The notes below the pieces were generated by a model that saw nothing but the letters and a program-made list of their open reading frames with translations, was not told where the DNA came from and did no database searches. 64,000 nt of DNA from Rhodanobacter sp. LX-99 (GTDB lineage: Bacteria; Pseudomonadota; Gammaproteobacteria; Xanthomonadales; Rhodanobacteraceae), in the NCBI RefSeq assembly GCF_018599185.1, contig NZ_JAHFVL010000001.1:1302001-1366000 (forward strand). Direction: 5' to 3'. A program made the position numbers and the translations under genes. Numbering within the stretch: position 1 is the stretch's first letter; every line of letters begins with the position of its first letter. This document shows, in pieces, positions 52,946 through 61,736 of the stretch.

Positions 52946-55084
52946 TCATTCACGCGGATGCGCAGCCCTTACATTCGCCCCCCGCACGGCGTCGACAAAC
53001 CCGCCAAACGGAATATCGGTGGTCCCCACCAGCCCGATATGGCTGTTCTCGCCGTCGAGCAGGCGGCCGGTCACGGGTTGGTCGGTGTACTGGAACCAGT
53101 GTGCGCCGACGATATCGGGGTTGGCGGCAGCAGCGGCGACGAAGCGCGCATACGCCTCGCCGCGCTGCTGTTCGCTCCATACCGGCACCACGCCCTTGCC
53201 GAACGGGCCGCGATCATCGGAGCCAAAGTGGAATTCGCTGATCAGCGCCGGCTTGTCCAATGCATGCATCGCAGTCGCGTCGAAACCATGCTGCGGCAGG
53301 TCGGCGTAGACGTTGAAGCTGACCACGTCGCAGTACTGGGCGCAGGCGGTGACGGCTTCGTGCGTGTTCACGGCGAAGCGGCCGCCGAGGAACAGGTGCT
53401 GCGGGTCGTACCGGTGGATGGCTTCCGCCACCGTGCGGAAATAGGTGTCGGCGTAGCGGCGCAGCCAGGCGCTGTAGTCGCGTGCGATCGCCGGATGCGC
53501 TTCGTTCGGCGCGGGTGCGGCGAAGCCGGCGGCGTCGAGCGCGTCCCATGAAGTGAGCGCGATGCCCCATGCCGCGGCCAGCGTTTCCGGCGCCGTGTAC
53601 TGCTGGCGCAGCATCGCGATGAAAGCCTGCTTGGCCGGGCTCTTCGCGTCGCCGGCCAGCGTGCCGAGCGCAAGGCCCCAGCGGCCTTGCGGGCCGCTGC
53701 CGGCCCAGGCCAGTTCGTTGTCGGCGAAGTAGCCGAGCAGCCAGGGATCGTTGCGCACGCCGGCGCTCGCCCTGATCACTGCCCGCTCGGCGGCCTGCAC
53801 GAAACGCGGGTCGAACGGATCGGGCATGCGGCCCCAGTAGTCGTAGCCGCTGGCGACGTTGGCGTAGTCGCCGGCAATGTTGATCGAGCGCGTGTACGGC
53901 AGCCGGCGTGCCTGGCCCAGCGCATCGTCGCTCCAGTTGCCGACGGTGTTGAAGCCCCACGCCTGCAGCCGATCCAGCGTGCGCGTGCGCCACGCGGCCA
54001 GCCAGTTCTTGCCATCGACGCGATACAGGTTCGCCGCGTAGAAATCGAACCAGCGGCCGTGGTTGTGGCCGATGCCCTGGCTGGCGCCCTGGTCCCTGTT
54101 GCGATTGTCGCCACTGCCATAAAACGCGGCCCACTCGCCGCTGTCCGGCGGCAGGTCCTTGAACATGAACTCGCGGCCTTCGACATAGCTGCGCCCGCCG
54201 TCGGCCGTCACGGCGTTGACGCCGAGCGAGAAGAACGCGTGGCCGTCGGGTGTCACCAGATGCCAGCGGCCACCCTGCTTCTGCGTATGGAACCAGCCGG
54301 TTTTGGCGAGGCTTTGGACGTCCAGACGCCCGCCGTATGCGTCCTGCCCCACCGATGCTGGCTTCGCCTGCTTGAGCGCGGCTTGTTCGCGCACGTGCGC
54401 GGCGCGCAAGGCCGCATCGGAATCGATTTTCTCCGACCAGCGGGCGCGGCTGGCCTGGCCGTAACGGTCGACGATGCCGCTGTAGGCAGCCCGTTGCAGG
54501 TCCTGGCCCGACACTGCCTCGACGCGTCCCAGCAGCAAGGTCTGCGCAGCCTGCGGCGCCGGCACGCCGAACCGCAGCGCGCGCACTGCACGCGGATCGA
54601 GCGTGCCTTCCACCGTGGTGGCGAGCAGGATGGCCCGGCCGTGGTCGTCGAACGGCATCGGCGGCGCGGCCTGCATGCCCATGGCGCGCGGACTCGCCGC
54701 GTGCAGGGGGATCACCAGCGTCTGCGCCGGTCCGGCAGGCAGGCCGACTTGCGCGTGCAGGTGCTGATCCGGGCTCGCACCGTCGATGTCGACGGTCAGC
54801 GTGACCGCCCACGGCATCGCGTTCTGCACCTGCACGTGCAGCTCGTCGCCAGCGGGCCAGGTGCGCGCCGGTGTCACTGTCAGCGCCGGCGCGGCGGCCG
54901 CTTCGAAGGTGTAGCGCTGCAAGGTGAAACCCGCGACCGGCTGCGGCGCGCCATCGCGGCGCACGTGGTCCAGCGTGACAGGCGCCGTCGTCGCGGCCAG
55001 GTCGATCGACGCCACCGACGCATCCGCATGACAGCCACCCAACACCAGCAGACTGAGGCAACCGGCGAAGACGATCCGTTTCAT
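52946..55084 (-). CDS. GH50-like beta-agarase/beta-galactosidase-family lipoprotein
   Basis: 712 residues from ATG 55084. Lipobox LVLGGC (Cys18). A beta-sandwich N-domain (about 25-250) precedes a GH-A TIM barrel: GWFHTQKQGGRWHLVTPDG, FFSLGVNAV, acid/base Glu in YFADNELAW and nucleophile Glu in ISEFHFGSDDRG. These features match GH50-type beta-agarases and related beta-galactan enzymes; the actual substrate need not be agar in a soil-type organism. A monocistronic gene, not in a visible carbohydrate operon. Confidence 0.82.
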   Translation of the reverse strand: MKRIVFAGCLSLLVLGGCHADASVASIDLAATTAPVTLDHVRRDGAPQPVAGFTLQRYTFEAAAAPALTVTPARTWPAGDELHVQVQNAMPWAVTLTVDIDGASPDQHLHAQVGLPAGPAQTLVIPLHAASPRAMGMQAAPPMPFDDHGRAILLATTVEGTLDPRAVRALRFGVPAPQAAQTLLLGRVEAVSGQDLQRAAYSGIVDRYGQASRARWSEKIDSDAALRAAHVREQAALKQAKPASVGQDAYGGRLDVQSLAKTGWFHTQKQGGRWHLVTPDGHAFFSLGVNAVTADGGRSYVEGREFMFKDLPPDSGEWAAFYGSGDNRNRDQGASQGIGHNHGRWFDFYAANLYRVDGKNWLAAWRTRTLDRLQAWGFNTVGNWSDDALGQARRLPYTRSINIAGDYANVASGYDYWGRMPDPFDPRFVQAAERAVIRASAGVRNDPWLLGYFADNELAWAGSGPQGRWGLALGTLAGDAKSPAKQAFIAMLRQQYTAPETLAAAWGIALTSWDALDAAGFAAPAPNEAHPAIARDYSAWLRRYADTYFRTVAEAIHRYDPQHLFLGGRFAVNTHEAVTACAQYCDVVSFNVYADLPQHGFDATAMHALDKPALISEFHFGSDDRGPFGKGVVPVWSEQQRGEAYARFVAAAAANPDIVGAHWFQYTDQPVTGRLLDGENSHIGLVGTTDIPFGGFVDAVRGANVRAAHPRE

Positions 55085-55202
55085 GATCCGTGACCTTCGT
55101 TGAAAGGCCGAGTATGGCGCGCGAAGGTGAAGCGCAGCCATCGCGATGCATGTACGCGAGCGTCCACCGATTTTCCGCAACGCGCGCGGCGGTGCCGTGT
55201 GG

Positions 55203-56474
55203 TCAGCGGTGCGCCAGCAACGCGGCCGCCCGCTCGCCCGCGCCCATGGCGAGCGTCCAGCCCAGCATGCCGTGGCCGACGTTGAACACGATGCCGTCCT
55301 GCACCCGGCGCATGATCGGCATCGACGACGGCGTCATCGGGCGCAAGCCGGCCCAGCGGCTTTCGATGGCGTCATAGTCCGCGGCGGCAGGCAGCGATGC
55401 GCGCGCCAGGGCCACCAGCAGATCGCTGCGCCCGGGATCCACCGCGGTATCGCGCACGCCCAGTTCGGCCAGGCCGGCCACCCGCAGGTGATCGCCGAGG
55501 CGGCAGAACACCAGCTTGCGCGTGGTGTCGGTGATGCTGGCGACCGGCGTGTGCAAGCCACAGCGGGTGGTGAAGGAGTACCCCTTCATCGGCATCAGCG
55601 GCATGCGGATGCCGAGCTTGCGCGCCAGCCGCGTCGACTCCACTCCCGCGCACACCACCAGTTGCCGCGAACGCAGGCGGCGACCGTCGCGGGTGGTCAG
55701 CGTGACCGCACCCGGCTCGCGCAGCAGATCGTCGACATCGGTTTCGAAACACGCCTGCACGCCGTATTGCTCGCGCAGCACGTGCAGCAGTTCGACGCAG
55801 AAACGATGCGGATCGCCCACCTCCTCCTGCGGCGAATGCAGCACGCCGACCAGGCCCGCCACACCTTCCAGCGCCGGCTCGACCGCCACCGCCTCGCGCG
55901 GCGACAGCACCTGCTGCACCACGCCGTGCCGCTGCTTGATGGCGGCGATCGCCTCTGCCCGGCGCAGCGCGCCGGCGTCGTGGTACAGGTGCATCTTGCC
56001 GGGCGCCGAATGGCTGAATTCGATCCGATGCCTCTGCAGCAGCGCATCCATCGCCGACTTCGATTCCATCGCCAGCTCGAGCACGGCCAGGGTGTTCTCG
56101 CGAAAGCGCGACGCCGTCGTGTTGCGCAGAAACGCCAGCCCCCATTTCAGCGAGTCCGGATCGAACAGCCAATGCATGCGGAACACCGGGTCGAGACCCA
56201 GCAGAAGCTGCGGCAGATGTTTCCACAGCGCCGGGCTGCCCAGCGCGTCGGTATAGACATAGCTCAGCTGGGCACCGTTGGCGAACGAGGTGGCCAGCGC
56301 GGGGCCGGCCGCACGATCGACCAGGCGTACCGACAGGCCACGGCGCGCCGCCGCATAGGCGGTGGCCATGCCGACCACGCCCGCGCCCAGCACGGTGACG
56401 TCCGCCGCGCCCTCGTCGGCCGGCGCCTGCGCACCGGGCGCGGACGCCGCCGACCGTGGATCGGTCGTCGTCAT
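55203..56474 (-). CDS. dadA: D-amino acid dehydrogenase (DadA-type FAD oxidoreductase)
   Basis: 423 residues from ATG 56474, with GGCAGGA upstream. FAD-binding GxGxxG is seen as VTVLGAGVVGMATAYAAAR. NGAQLSYVYTDAL, MPLMPMKGYSFT and GHGMLGWTLAMGAGERAA match DadA. A short extra N terminus of about 24 residues, rich in Ala and Pro, precedes the FAD motif. It oxidises D-amino acids such as D-Ala to 2-oxo acids and feeds electrons to the respiratory chain. No alanine racemase is adjacent. Confidence 0.9.
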   Translation of the reverse strand: MTTTDPRSAASAPGAQAPADEGAADVTVLGAGVVGMATAYAAARRGLSVRLVDRAAGPALATSFANGAQLSYVYTDALGSPALWKHLPQLLLGLDPVFRMHWLFDPDSLKWGLAFLRNTTASRFRENTLAVLELAMESKSAMDALLQRHRIEFSHSAPGKMHLYHDAGALRRAEAIAAIKQRHGVVQQVLSPREAVAVEPALEGVAGLVGVLHSPQEEVGDPHRFCVELLHVLREQYGVQACFETDVDDLLREPGAVTLTTRDGRRLRSRQLVVCAGVESTRLARKLGIRMPLMPMKGYSFTTRCGLHTPVASITDTTRKLVFCRLGDHLRVAGLAELGVRDTAVDPGRSDLLVALARASLPAAADYDAIESRWAGLRPMTPSSMPIMRRVQDGIVFNVGHGMLGWTLAMGAGERAAALLAHR

Positions 56475-56716
56475 GGAAGGTCCTGCCGGTTCGAGTGGCG
56501 TTTGCACGGCCGTCGATCCGGCGAACGCCCGTTGTCTTCGCGCCTCGGATCGGCAGCCATCCAAGCGCGTTTCGGCATCGGCGCCGGCCGGCAAATCGCA
56601 CGGCATGGACAGCGAATGTGGGCGTTACCGGACATGCGCCTAGCCTAGCGGGCAAGCCCTCCGTTGCCACATCGCTTTATGTCGGCATGGATTAACCTGC
56701 AGTTATGGCCGGCCGT

Positions 56717-57919
56717 TCATTCCCAGAAATTCAGGAACCCGGTGATGATCAGCGCATTGGTGAAATCGATGAAGAACGCGCCGACCAGCGGTGCCACCAG
56801 GAACGCGCGCGGCGCCGCGCCGTAGCGCTCCACCAGCGTGCGCATCACCGCCATCGCATTGGCGGTGGTGCCCAGCATGAAGCCGATGAAACCGCCGCCC
56901 ATCACCGCCGCATCGTAGTCGCGGCCCATCAGGCGGAATACCGGGATGCAGAACAGCACCACCAGCACGATCTGCAGGGCAAGGTTGACCAGCAGCGGAA
57001 GCGCCAGCCCCGCGAGTTCCCACAGGCGCAGGTTCATCAGCGCCACCGCAAGGAACATCGCCAGGGCGACATTGCCGATCACGTCGGTGCTGCGCACGGA
57101 CAAACCGATCCAGCCGGTGTAGTCGTCGATATTGCGGATCAACGCGCCCACCAGCATCGCGCCTATGTACGCCGGCAGGGTCAGCCCCAGCGCCGCGAAA
57201 CCCTGCCCGACCCAGGAGCCGGCCCACATCGCGATCAGGATGATCACGATGCTCTTGAGCGCGGCGAACTCGCGCCCGGCATCGTCCTGCGGTTCCTCGG
57301 CCAGCAACGCGGCGGCAGCGGCGGCGGGCACACTCGCGGCGGCGCGAGAGGAGCGCAGGTTGAAACGCCGGATCAGCAAGGTGATCACCGGGCCGCCGAT
57401 CACGCCACCGCAGATGATGCCGGCCATCGCCGAACTGATCGCGATCGACTCGGCACCCGCCACGCCAGCCTGCTCGAACAGCGGCGCAAACGCCAGCCCG
57501 GTCGCCGGGCCGCCGGTCAACGTGGTGGAACCGGCCAGCACGCCGAACAGCGGATGCAGGCCGAACGCGGTCGCGACGCTGATGCCCAGCAGGTTCTGCA
57601 GCACCGCGAACACGCTGGCCAGCGCCAGGAACACCATCACCTGGCGACCGCTGACGCGCAGCAGCGCCAGGCTGGCATTGACGCCCACGGTGGTGAAGAA
57701 CGCCACCATCAGCGGTTGCTGCAGACTGGTGTCGAAGGCGACCAGGATGGTATCGAAGCGATACGCCACCAGCGCGATCAAGGCCATCACCAGGCCACCG
57801 ACCACCGGCTCGGGAACGTTGTAGCGGCCCAGCACGGGGATCAGCCGGCACAAGGCGTAGCCGCCGAACAGCACCACGCCGCCGAAGGCCAGGGTCTCCA
57901 CGGCATCCAGCTGGATCAT
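56717..57919 (-). CDS. gltS: Sodium:glutamate symporter
   Basis: 400 residues from ATG 57919. About 10-12 membrane segments in two inverted repeats. GltS motifs: TTLTGGPATGLAF and GGFIGFMLGTTANAMA, the latter part of the ion-binding region. Imports glutamate with sodium. ATG overlaps the stop of a 51-codon ORF upstream by 4 bp. Lies near dadA and an amino-acid permease, suggesting a small amino-acid-use region. Confidence 0.93.
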   Translation of the reverse strand: MIQLDAVETLAFGGVVLFGGYALCRLIPVLGRYNVPEPVVGGLVMALIALVAYRFDTILVAFDTSLQQPLMVAFFTTVGVNASLALLRVSGRQVMVFLALASVFAVLQNLLGISVATAFGLHPLFGVLAGSTTLTGGPATGLAFAPLFEQAGVAGAESIAISSAMAGIICGGVIGGPVITLLIRRFNLRSSRAAASVPAAAAAALLAEEPQDDAGREFAALKSIVIILIAMWAGSWVGQGFAALGLTLPAYIGAMLVGALIRNIDDYTGWIGLSVRSTDVIGNVALAMFLAVALMNLRLWELAGLALPLLVNLALQIVLVVLFCIPVFRLMGRDYDAAVMGGGFIGFMLGTTANAMAVMRTLVERYGAAPRAFLVAPLVGAFFIDFTNALIITGFLNFWE

Positions 57920-58071
57920 GTGACGATTTCCTTCATCGCGTGATGGCCGCGGAAGTGCCGATCGCCGGCCACCGCCCGGCGGGCCGCCAGCGGCAACGGA
58001 GCGGCATCGTCGCAGCGGCTGGACAGCAGATCGATCGCGAACTGTCGTCGGTGGGCAGTCATGGTGGGCAT
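57916..58071 (-). CDS. Micro-ORF coupled to gltS, 51 residues
   Basis: ATG 58071 follows AGGGGA by six bases, and its stop overlaps the gltS start in ATGA, so translation is likely coupled. The product is basic and His/Arg-rich (HRRQFAIDLLSSRCDD) with no membrane helix. No family recognised. It may be a leader-type peptide controlling gltS or a real small protein. The 154 bases between this ORF and the amino-acid permease stop hold no other clear feature. Confidence 0.45.
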   Translation of the reverse strand: MPTMTAHRRQFAIDLLSSRCDDAAPLPLAARRAVAGDRHFRGHHAMKEIVT

Positions 58072-58225
58072 GGTGTGTCCCCTGGCTGTCGTGATTCCGC
58101 ACGGGTGAAAAATCGGGCAACGCACCGACCACCGTATCGGTTGTGCCGGTGACATGCCACTGCCAATGGGTGCAGGTTCCACAACCGCAGGCTATGTGCG
58201 GCGACACATGTCCGGACGACGCCGT

Positions 58226-59560
58226 TCAGGCCGTCCTGCGCCCTTCCAGCCAGCGCCAGCCGTAATACACCGGCACGCCCAGCGCGATGATCAGCAGGCT
58301 CATGCCGGCGTCGCCCGGCGCGTGGATCGCGCTGGCCATGATCACGCCGAACACGGTGATCACGAAGATCAGCGGCAGCAGCGGGTAGAACGGCACCTGG
58401 TACGGCGCCGGCTGGTCGATGAAATGCTTGCGGTACCAGAACAGCGTGCCGATGCCGAACACGTGGCCCAGCCACTCGCCCACCGTGGTGTAGTTGAGCA
58501 GCTGGTTGAAGCTGCCGGACAGGGTCAGCACCACCGCCCAGACGCCGAGCAGGGCCAGCGCGATCTGCGGCGCGCGCGTGCGCAGGTCGACGCGGCCGGC
58601 GGCGCGGAAGAACACGCCGTCCGCGCCCATCGTCTGCAGCACGCGTGCGCCGCCGGCGATCGCGATACTGCAGTAGCCGAAGGTGGAACAGGCGATGCCC
58701 ACCGCGATCACGGTGGCGCCGTGCTCGCCGAACAGGCGGCGCATCAGGTCCGCCGCCGGCGCCTGGCTGGCGGCGAGCCCGGCGTGGCCGAGCCCGGCCA
58801 GGTAGGCGAAATTGGCCAGCAGGTAGCAGATCAGCACACCGGCCATGCCCATGCCCAGCGCGCGCGGCAACGTGCGCTGCGGGTTGCGCACTTCGCCGGC
58901 AAGATCGTTGAGGTAGTGGAAGCCGCCGTAGGTGAACAGCACCGGCAGCAGCGCGCCGACGAACGACCACGGCGACACGGGCGGTGCCGCGTCCACCACC
59001 AGCACCGGCCCCAGCTGGCCGTGCGCCAGCACCAGCCCGGCGACCACCAGCAAGGCGATCGCGGCCAGCTTCAGCACGGTGAACACGTTCTGCATCCACG
59101 CGCCGGCTCGGATGCCGAACAGGTTCACGCCCACGATGAACACGATCGCGCCCACCGCCACCGGCTTCACGTACAGCAGCGGCGGCAGCCCGAGCGCGGC
59201 GCACAGGTACTCGGCGAACATCGTCGCCACCGCCGCCACGCTGCCGGGGTAGTTGATCAGCGCCATGGTCCAGCCGAACAGAAACGCCGGCAGCAGGCCG
59301 AACGCCTCGCGCAGGTAGACGTAGATGCCGCCCGCCTGCGGCCGCCGCGCGCCCAGTTCGGCGTAGCACAGCACGCCGGCCAGGGTCAGCAGGCCGCCGA
59401 TCGCCCACAGGATCAGCACCTCCGCACCCGACGACGTGTTGCGCGCGACCGTGGCCGGGGTGAGGAAGATGCCTGCCCCGATCACGCCGCCGATGACGAT
59501 CATCGCGGCGTCCCAGGTGTTCAGGCGACGGGCATAGGCATTGGCGGGTTCGGTCAGCAT
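58226..59560 (-). CDS. APC-family amino-acid permease
   Basis: 444 residues from ATG 59560, with AAGGT nine bases upstream; the longer frame upstream is non-homologous. Twelve membrane segments. The APC signature IVIGGVIGAGIFLTP (helix 1 unwound motif) and GAEVLILWAIGGLLTL are clear. Closest in type to L-type/basic amino-acid antiporters or yeast-like APC carriers; the substrate is not readable. Confidence 0.9.
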   Translation of the reverse strand: MLTEPANAYARRLNTWDAAMIVIGGVIGAGIFLTPATVARNTSSGAEVLILWAIGGLLTLAGVLCYAELGARRPQAGGIYVYLREAFGLLPAFLFGWTMALINYPGSVAAVATMFAEYLCAALGLPPLLYVKPVAVGAIVFIVGVNLFGIRAGAWMQNVFTVLKLAAIALLVVAGLVLAHGQLGPVLVVDAAPPVSPWSFVGALLPVLFTYGGFHYLNDLAGEVRNPQRTLPRALGMGMAGVLICYLLANFAYLAGLGHAGLAASQAPAADLMRRLFGEHGATVIAVGIACSTFGYCSIAIAGGARVLQTMGADGVFFRAAGRVDLRTRAPQIALALLGVWAVVLTLSGSFNQLLNYTTVGEWLGHVFGIGTLFWYRKHFIDQPAPYQVPFYPLLPLIFVITVFGVIMASAIHAPGDAGMSLLIIALGVPVYYGWRWLEGRRTA

Positions 59561-59717
59561 GCCGGCTACCTTGCCATTGTCGATGCGGTTTCTACCAGTC
59601 CCGCGTGGCATGGGGTTGCGCCTGGCGACATGCCATCCGGCAAATTGACAAGCCGCGGCCGCACCGGAAGACTGTCGCCGGCGGCGCGACCTGCGCTGCC
59701 GGTTCATGACGCCGCGT

Positions 59718-59736
59718 CGATGGCGCGGCGCCATCG
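59718..59736. promoter_or_regulatory. 19-bp perfect palindrome between permease and ATP-grasp gene
   Basis: CGATGGCGC-G-GCGCCATCG lies in the 266-bp divergent gap, 91 bases before the ATP-grasp start. A second inverted repeat TGGCATG/CATGCCA (59606-59635) is nearer the permease. Either could be an operator; no regulator gene is adjacent. Confidence 0.45.
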
Positions 59737-59826
59737 CTGCCGAGGGGTGCTGCAGCGGACGCCGTCCGCCACGCTCGGTACGCGAATCCGTTCAAGGGCG
59801 CCCTTTCCGCTATTGGAGGTGTCGCC

Positions 59827-60732
59827 ATGCCCATTCGCCCCGCCACTCGCCGGCTCGCCCTCGCCACGTCCGCCGACCATCCGTCGATCCAGCCCGACGA
59901 CGCGCACCTGGCGGCTTCGCTGGAGCGCCTCGGCCTGCCGCCGGTGGTCTGTGTATGGAACGACCCGGCAGTGGACTGGTCGGCGTTCGACGGCGTGCTG
60001 ATCCGCACCATCTGGGACTACTTCAAGCACCACGCGGCGTTCCTCGACTGGCTGGACCGGCTCGATGCGCTGGGCATTCCCACCATCAACGACAGCGCGC
60101 TGCTGCGCTGGAACAGCGACAAGCGCTATCTGCTCGAACTCGCGCAGCATGGCGTGGCGGTCATTCCCACCCGGCTGGCCAGTACAGCCGCGCTGCCCGG
60201 CGTGCTGGCGGCGATGACGGGACAAGCGGTGGTGATCAAGCCGAGCATCAGCGGCGGCGCCTGGCACACGCTGCGCGGCACGGCCGGCGACGCGGCGTTC
60301 GCCGCCGCGGTGGCGCAGTTGCCGCGCGAGTACGACTACCTGGTGCAGCCGTTCGTGCCGGAAGTGGCCAGCGACGGCGAATGGTCGCTGCTTTATTTCG
60401 CCGGCGAATTCAGCCATGCGGTGATCAAGCGCCCGGCCGCGGGCGACTACCGCGTGCAGGGCGAGTACGGCGGCAGCGCCGAGCCGGCGCAACCCGACGC
60501 CGCCACCCTGGCCGCGGCCGACCGTGCGCTGGCCGCGGTGGCCGCGATCGGCCATGCCGACCACGCCTACGTGCGCGTCGACGGCGTGGTCAGCGGCGGG
60601 CATTTCCTGGTGATGGAGCTGGAGCTGATCGAGCCGTTCCTGCACCTGGCCGCGCACCCGGCCGCGGCCGAACGACTGGCGCGGGACGTGGCCGCCCGCC
60701 TGCTGCCGGCTGCGCTGACGGACGCCCCTTGA
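59827..60732 (+). CDS. ATP-grasp ligase (RimK/DcsG-like)
   Basis: 301 residues with GGAGG seven bases before ATG 59827. N-terminal pre-ATP-grasp domain (LALATSADHP, VWNDPAVDWSAFDGVLIRTI) and ATP-grasp core with VVIKPSISGGAWHTLR, EYDYLVQPFVPEV and a metal-binding VMELELIEPF. Resembles prokaryotic glutathione-synthetase-like and cyclo-ligase enzymes such as DcsG. It would join a carboxylate to an amine or hydroxyl using ATP; substrates unknown. It overlaps the next gene by 4 bp (TTGA). Confidence 0.85.
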   Translation: MPIRPATRRLALATSADHPSIQPDDAHLAASLERLGLPPVVCVWNDPAVDWSAFDGVLIRTIWDYFKHHAAFLDWLDRLDALGIPTINDSALLRWNSDKRYLLELAQHGVAVIPTRLASTAALPGVLAAMTGQAVVIKPSISGGAWHTLRGTAGDAAFAAAVAQLPREYDYLVQPFVPEVASDGEWSLLYFAGEFSHAVIKRPAAGDYRVQGEYGGSAEPAQPDAATLAAADRALAAVAAIGHADHAYVRVDGVVSGGHFLVMELELIEPFLHLAAHPAAAERLARDVAARLLPAALTDAP

Positions 60733-61670
60733 GCACGTCGAGCCCGCACGCTCCCGCCGGGTCGCCCGCGCGCTGGCTGCGCCTGCTGTCGTGGATCGGA
60801 TCGCTGGCGGCGTTCGGGCTGGCGCTGTGGCTGTTGCATCGCTACGTCACCCATCTCGCCTGGCGCGACGTGGCCACGGCTTGGTCGCAGTTGCCGGGTT
60901 GGCGTATCGCGGGTTCGGCCGGCGCGGCGCTGCTCAGCCTGACGATGCTGGCGATGTTCGACGTGCTGGCGGCACGCACCGTGGCGCGCGAGCGCATTCC
61001 GGCGAAGCTGGCCGCGTTCGCCGGCGCGGTCACCCAGGGCATCTCGAACACGCTGGGCTTCCATGCGATCACCGGCACCGCGCTGCGCTATCGCATCTAC
61101 GCCACGGCCGGACTCGGTGCCAGCGACATCGCGCGCATCGTGGCGCTGGCCGGGTTCGGTGTGGGGCTGGGTTTCACCGTGGTGATCACCGGCGCGCTGT
61201 GCTGGCAGCCGGCGATCACCCAGGGCTGGGGCCGCTGGCCCGGCATGGCGCTGTTGCTGCTGCTGGTCGCCCTGGTGGTCTGGCTCGCCCGTCCGCGCAC
61301 GCTCGCGCTGGGGCGCTGGACCCTGGCGCTGCCGAGCGCGCGCATCGCCGCCACGCAGATGCTGGTCGGCGGGGTGGAGATGCTGGCCGCGCTCGGCGCG
61401 CTGTACACGCTGCTGCCGGCGGCGTCCGCGCCGCCGTTCGTGGATTTCCTGCCGATCTACGTGGGCGCCGTGCTGGCTGGCATCGTCAGCCATTCGCCGG
61501 GCGGGCTGGGCGTGTTCGAGACGATCATGCTGGCGTCGTTTCCGCCTGCGGCGCGCGCCGACCTGCTCGCCGCGATCCTGTGCTACCGGCTGACCTACAC
61601 CGCGCTGCCGTTCGTGCTGGCCAGCGCCGCGCTGGCGGTGTTCGAGTGGCGCGGGCGCCGACGTCGCTGA
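60729..61670 (+). CDS. LPG-synthase-type (UPF0104) transmembrane protein
   Basis: 313 residues from TTG 60729, the only start that fits after the ATP-grasp stop. Seven to eight membrane helices. The motif GISNTLGFHAITGTALRYRIY and GIVSHSPGGLGVFETIML (conserved glycines and Glu) match the flippase/TM domain of lysylphosphatidylglycerol synthases, without the soluble aminoacyl-transferase domain. Likely moves or modifies lipids. Coupling to an ATP-grasp ligase suggests a shared biosynthetic product. Confidence 0.85.
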   Translation: MSTSSPHAPAGSPARWLRLLSWIGSLAAFGLALWLLHRYVTHLAWRDVATAWSQLPGWRIAGSAGAALLSLTMLAMFDVLAARTVARERIPAKLAAFAGAVTQGISNTLGFHAITGTALRYRIYATAGLGASDIARIVALAGFGVGLGFTVVITGALCWQPAITQGWGRWPGMALLLLLVALVVWLARPRTLALGRWTLALPSARIAATQMLVGGVEMLAALGALYTLLPAASAPPFVDFLPIYVGAVLAGIVSHSPGGLGVFETIMLASFPPAARADLLAAILCYRLTYTALPFVLASAALAVFEWRGRRRR

Positions 61671-61736
61671 GCCCGGTTCGGCGCGGCGCATCCCGCTCGC
61701 TAGAATGGCCCGGTCCCCACTGGCCCGGCCACGCGC

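Noticed and set aside
61680..61736. ATG upstream start for dinB
   Set aside because: The only ATG in the gap (TAGAATGG) is out of frame; TTG 61737 is the best in-frame start.
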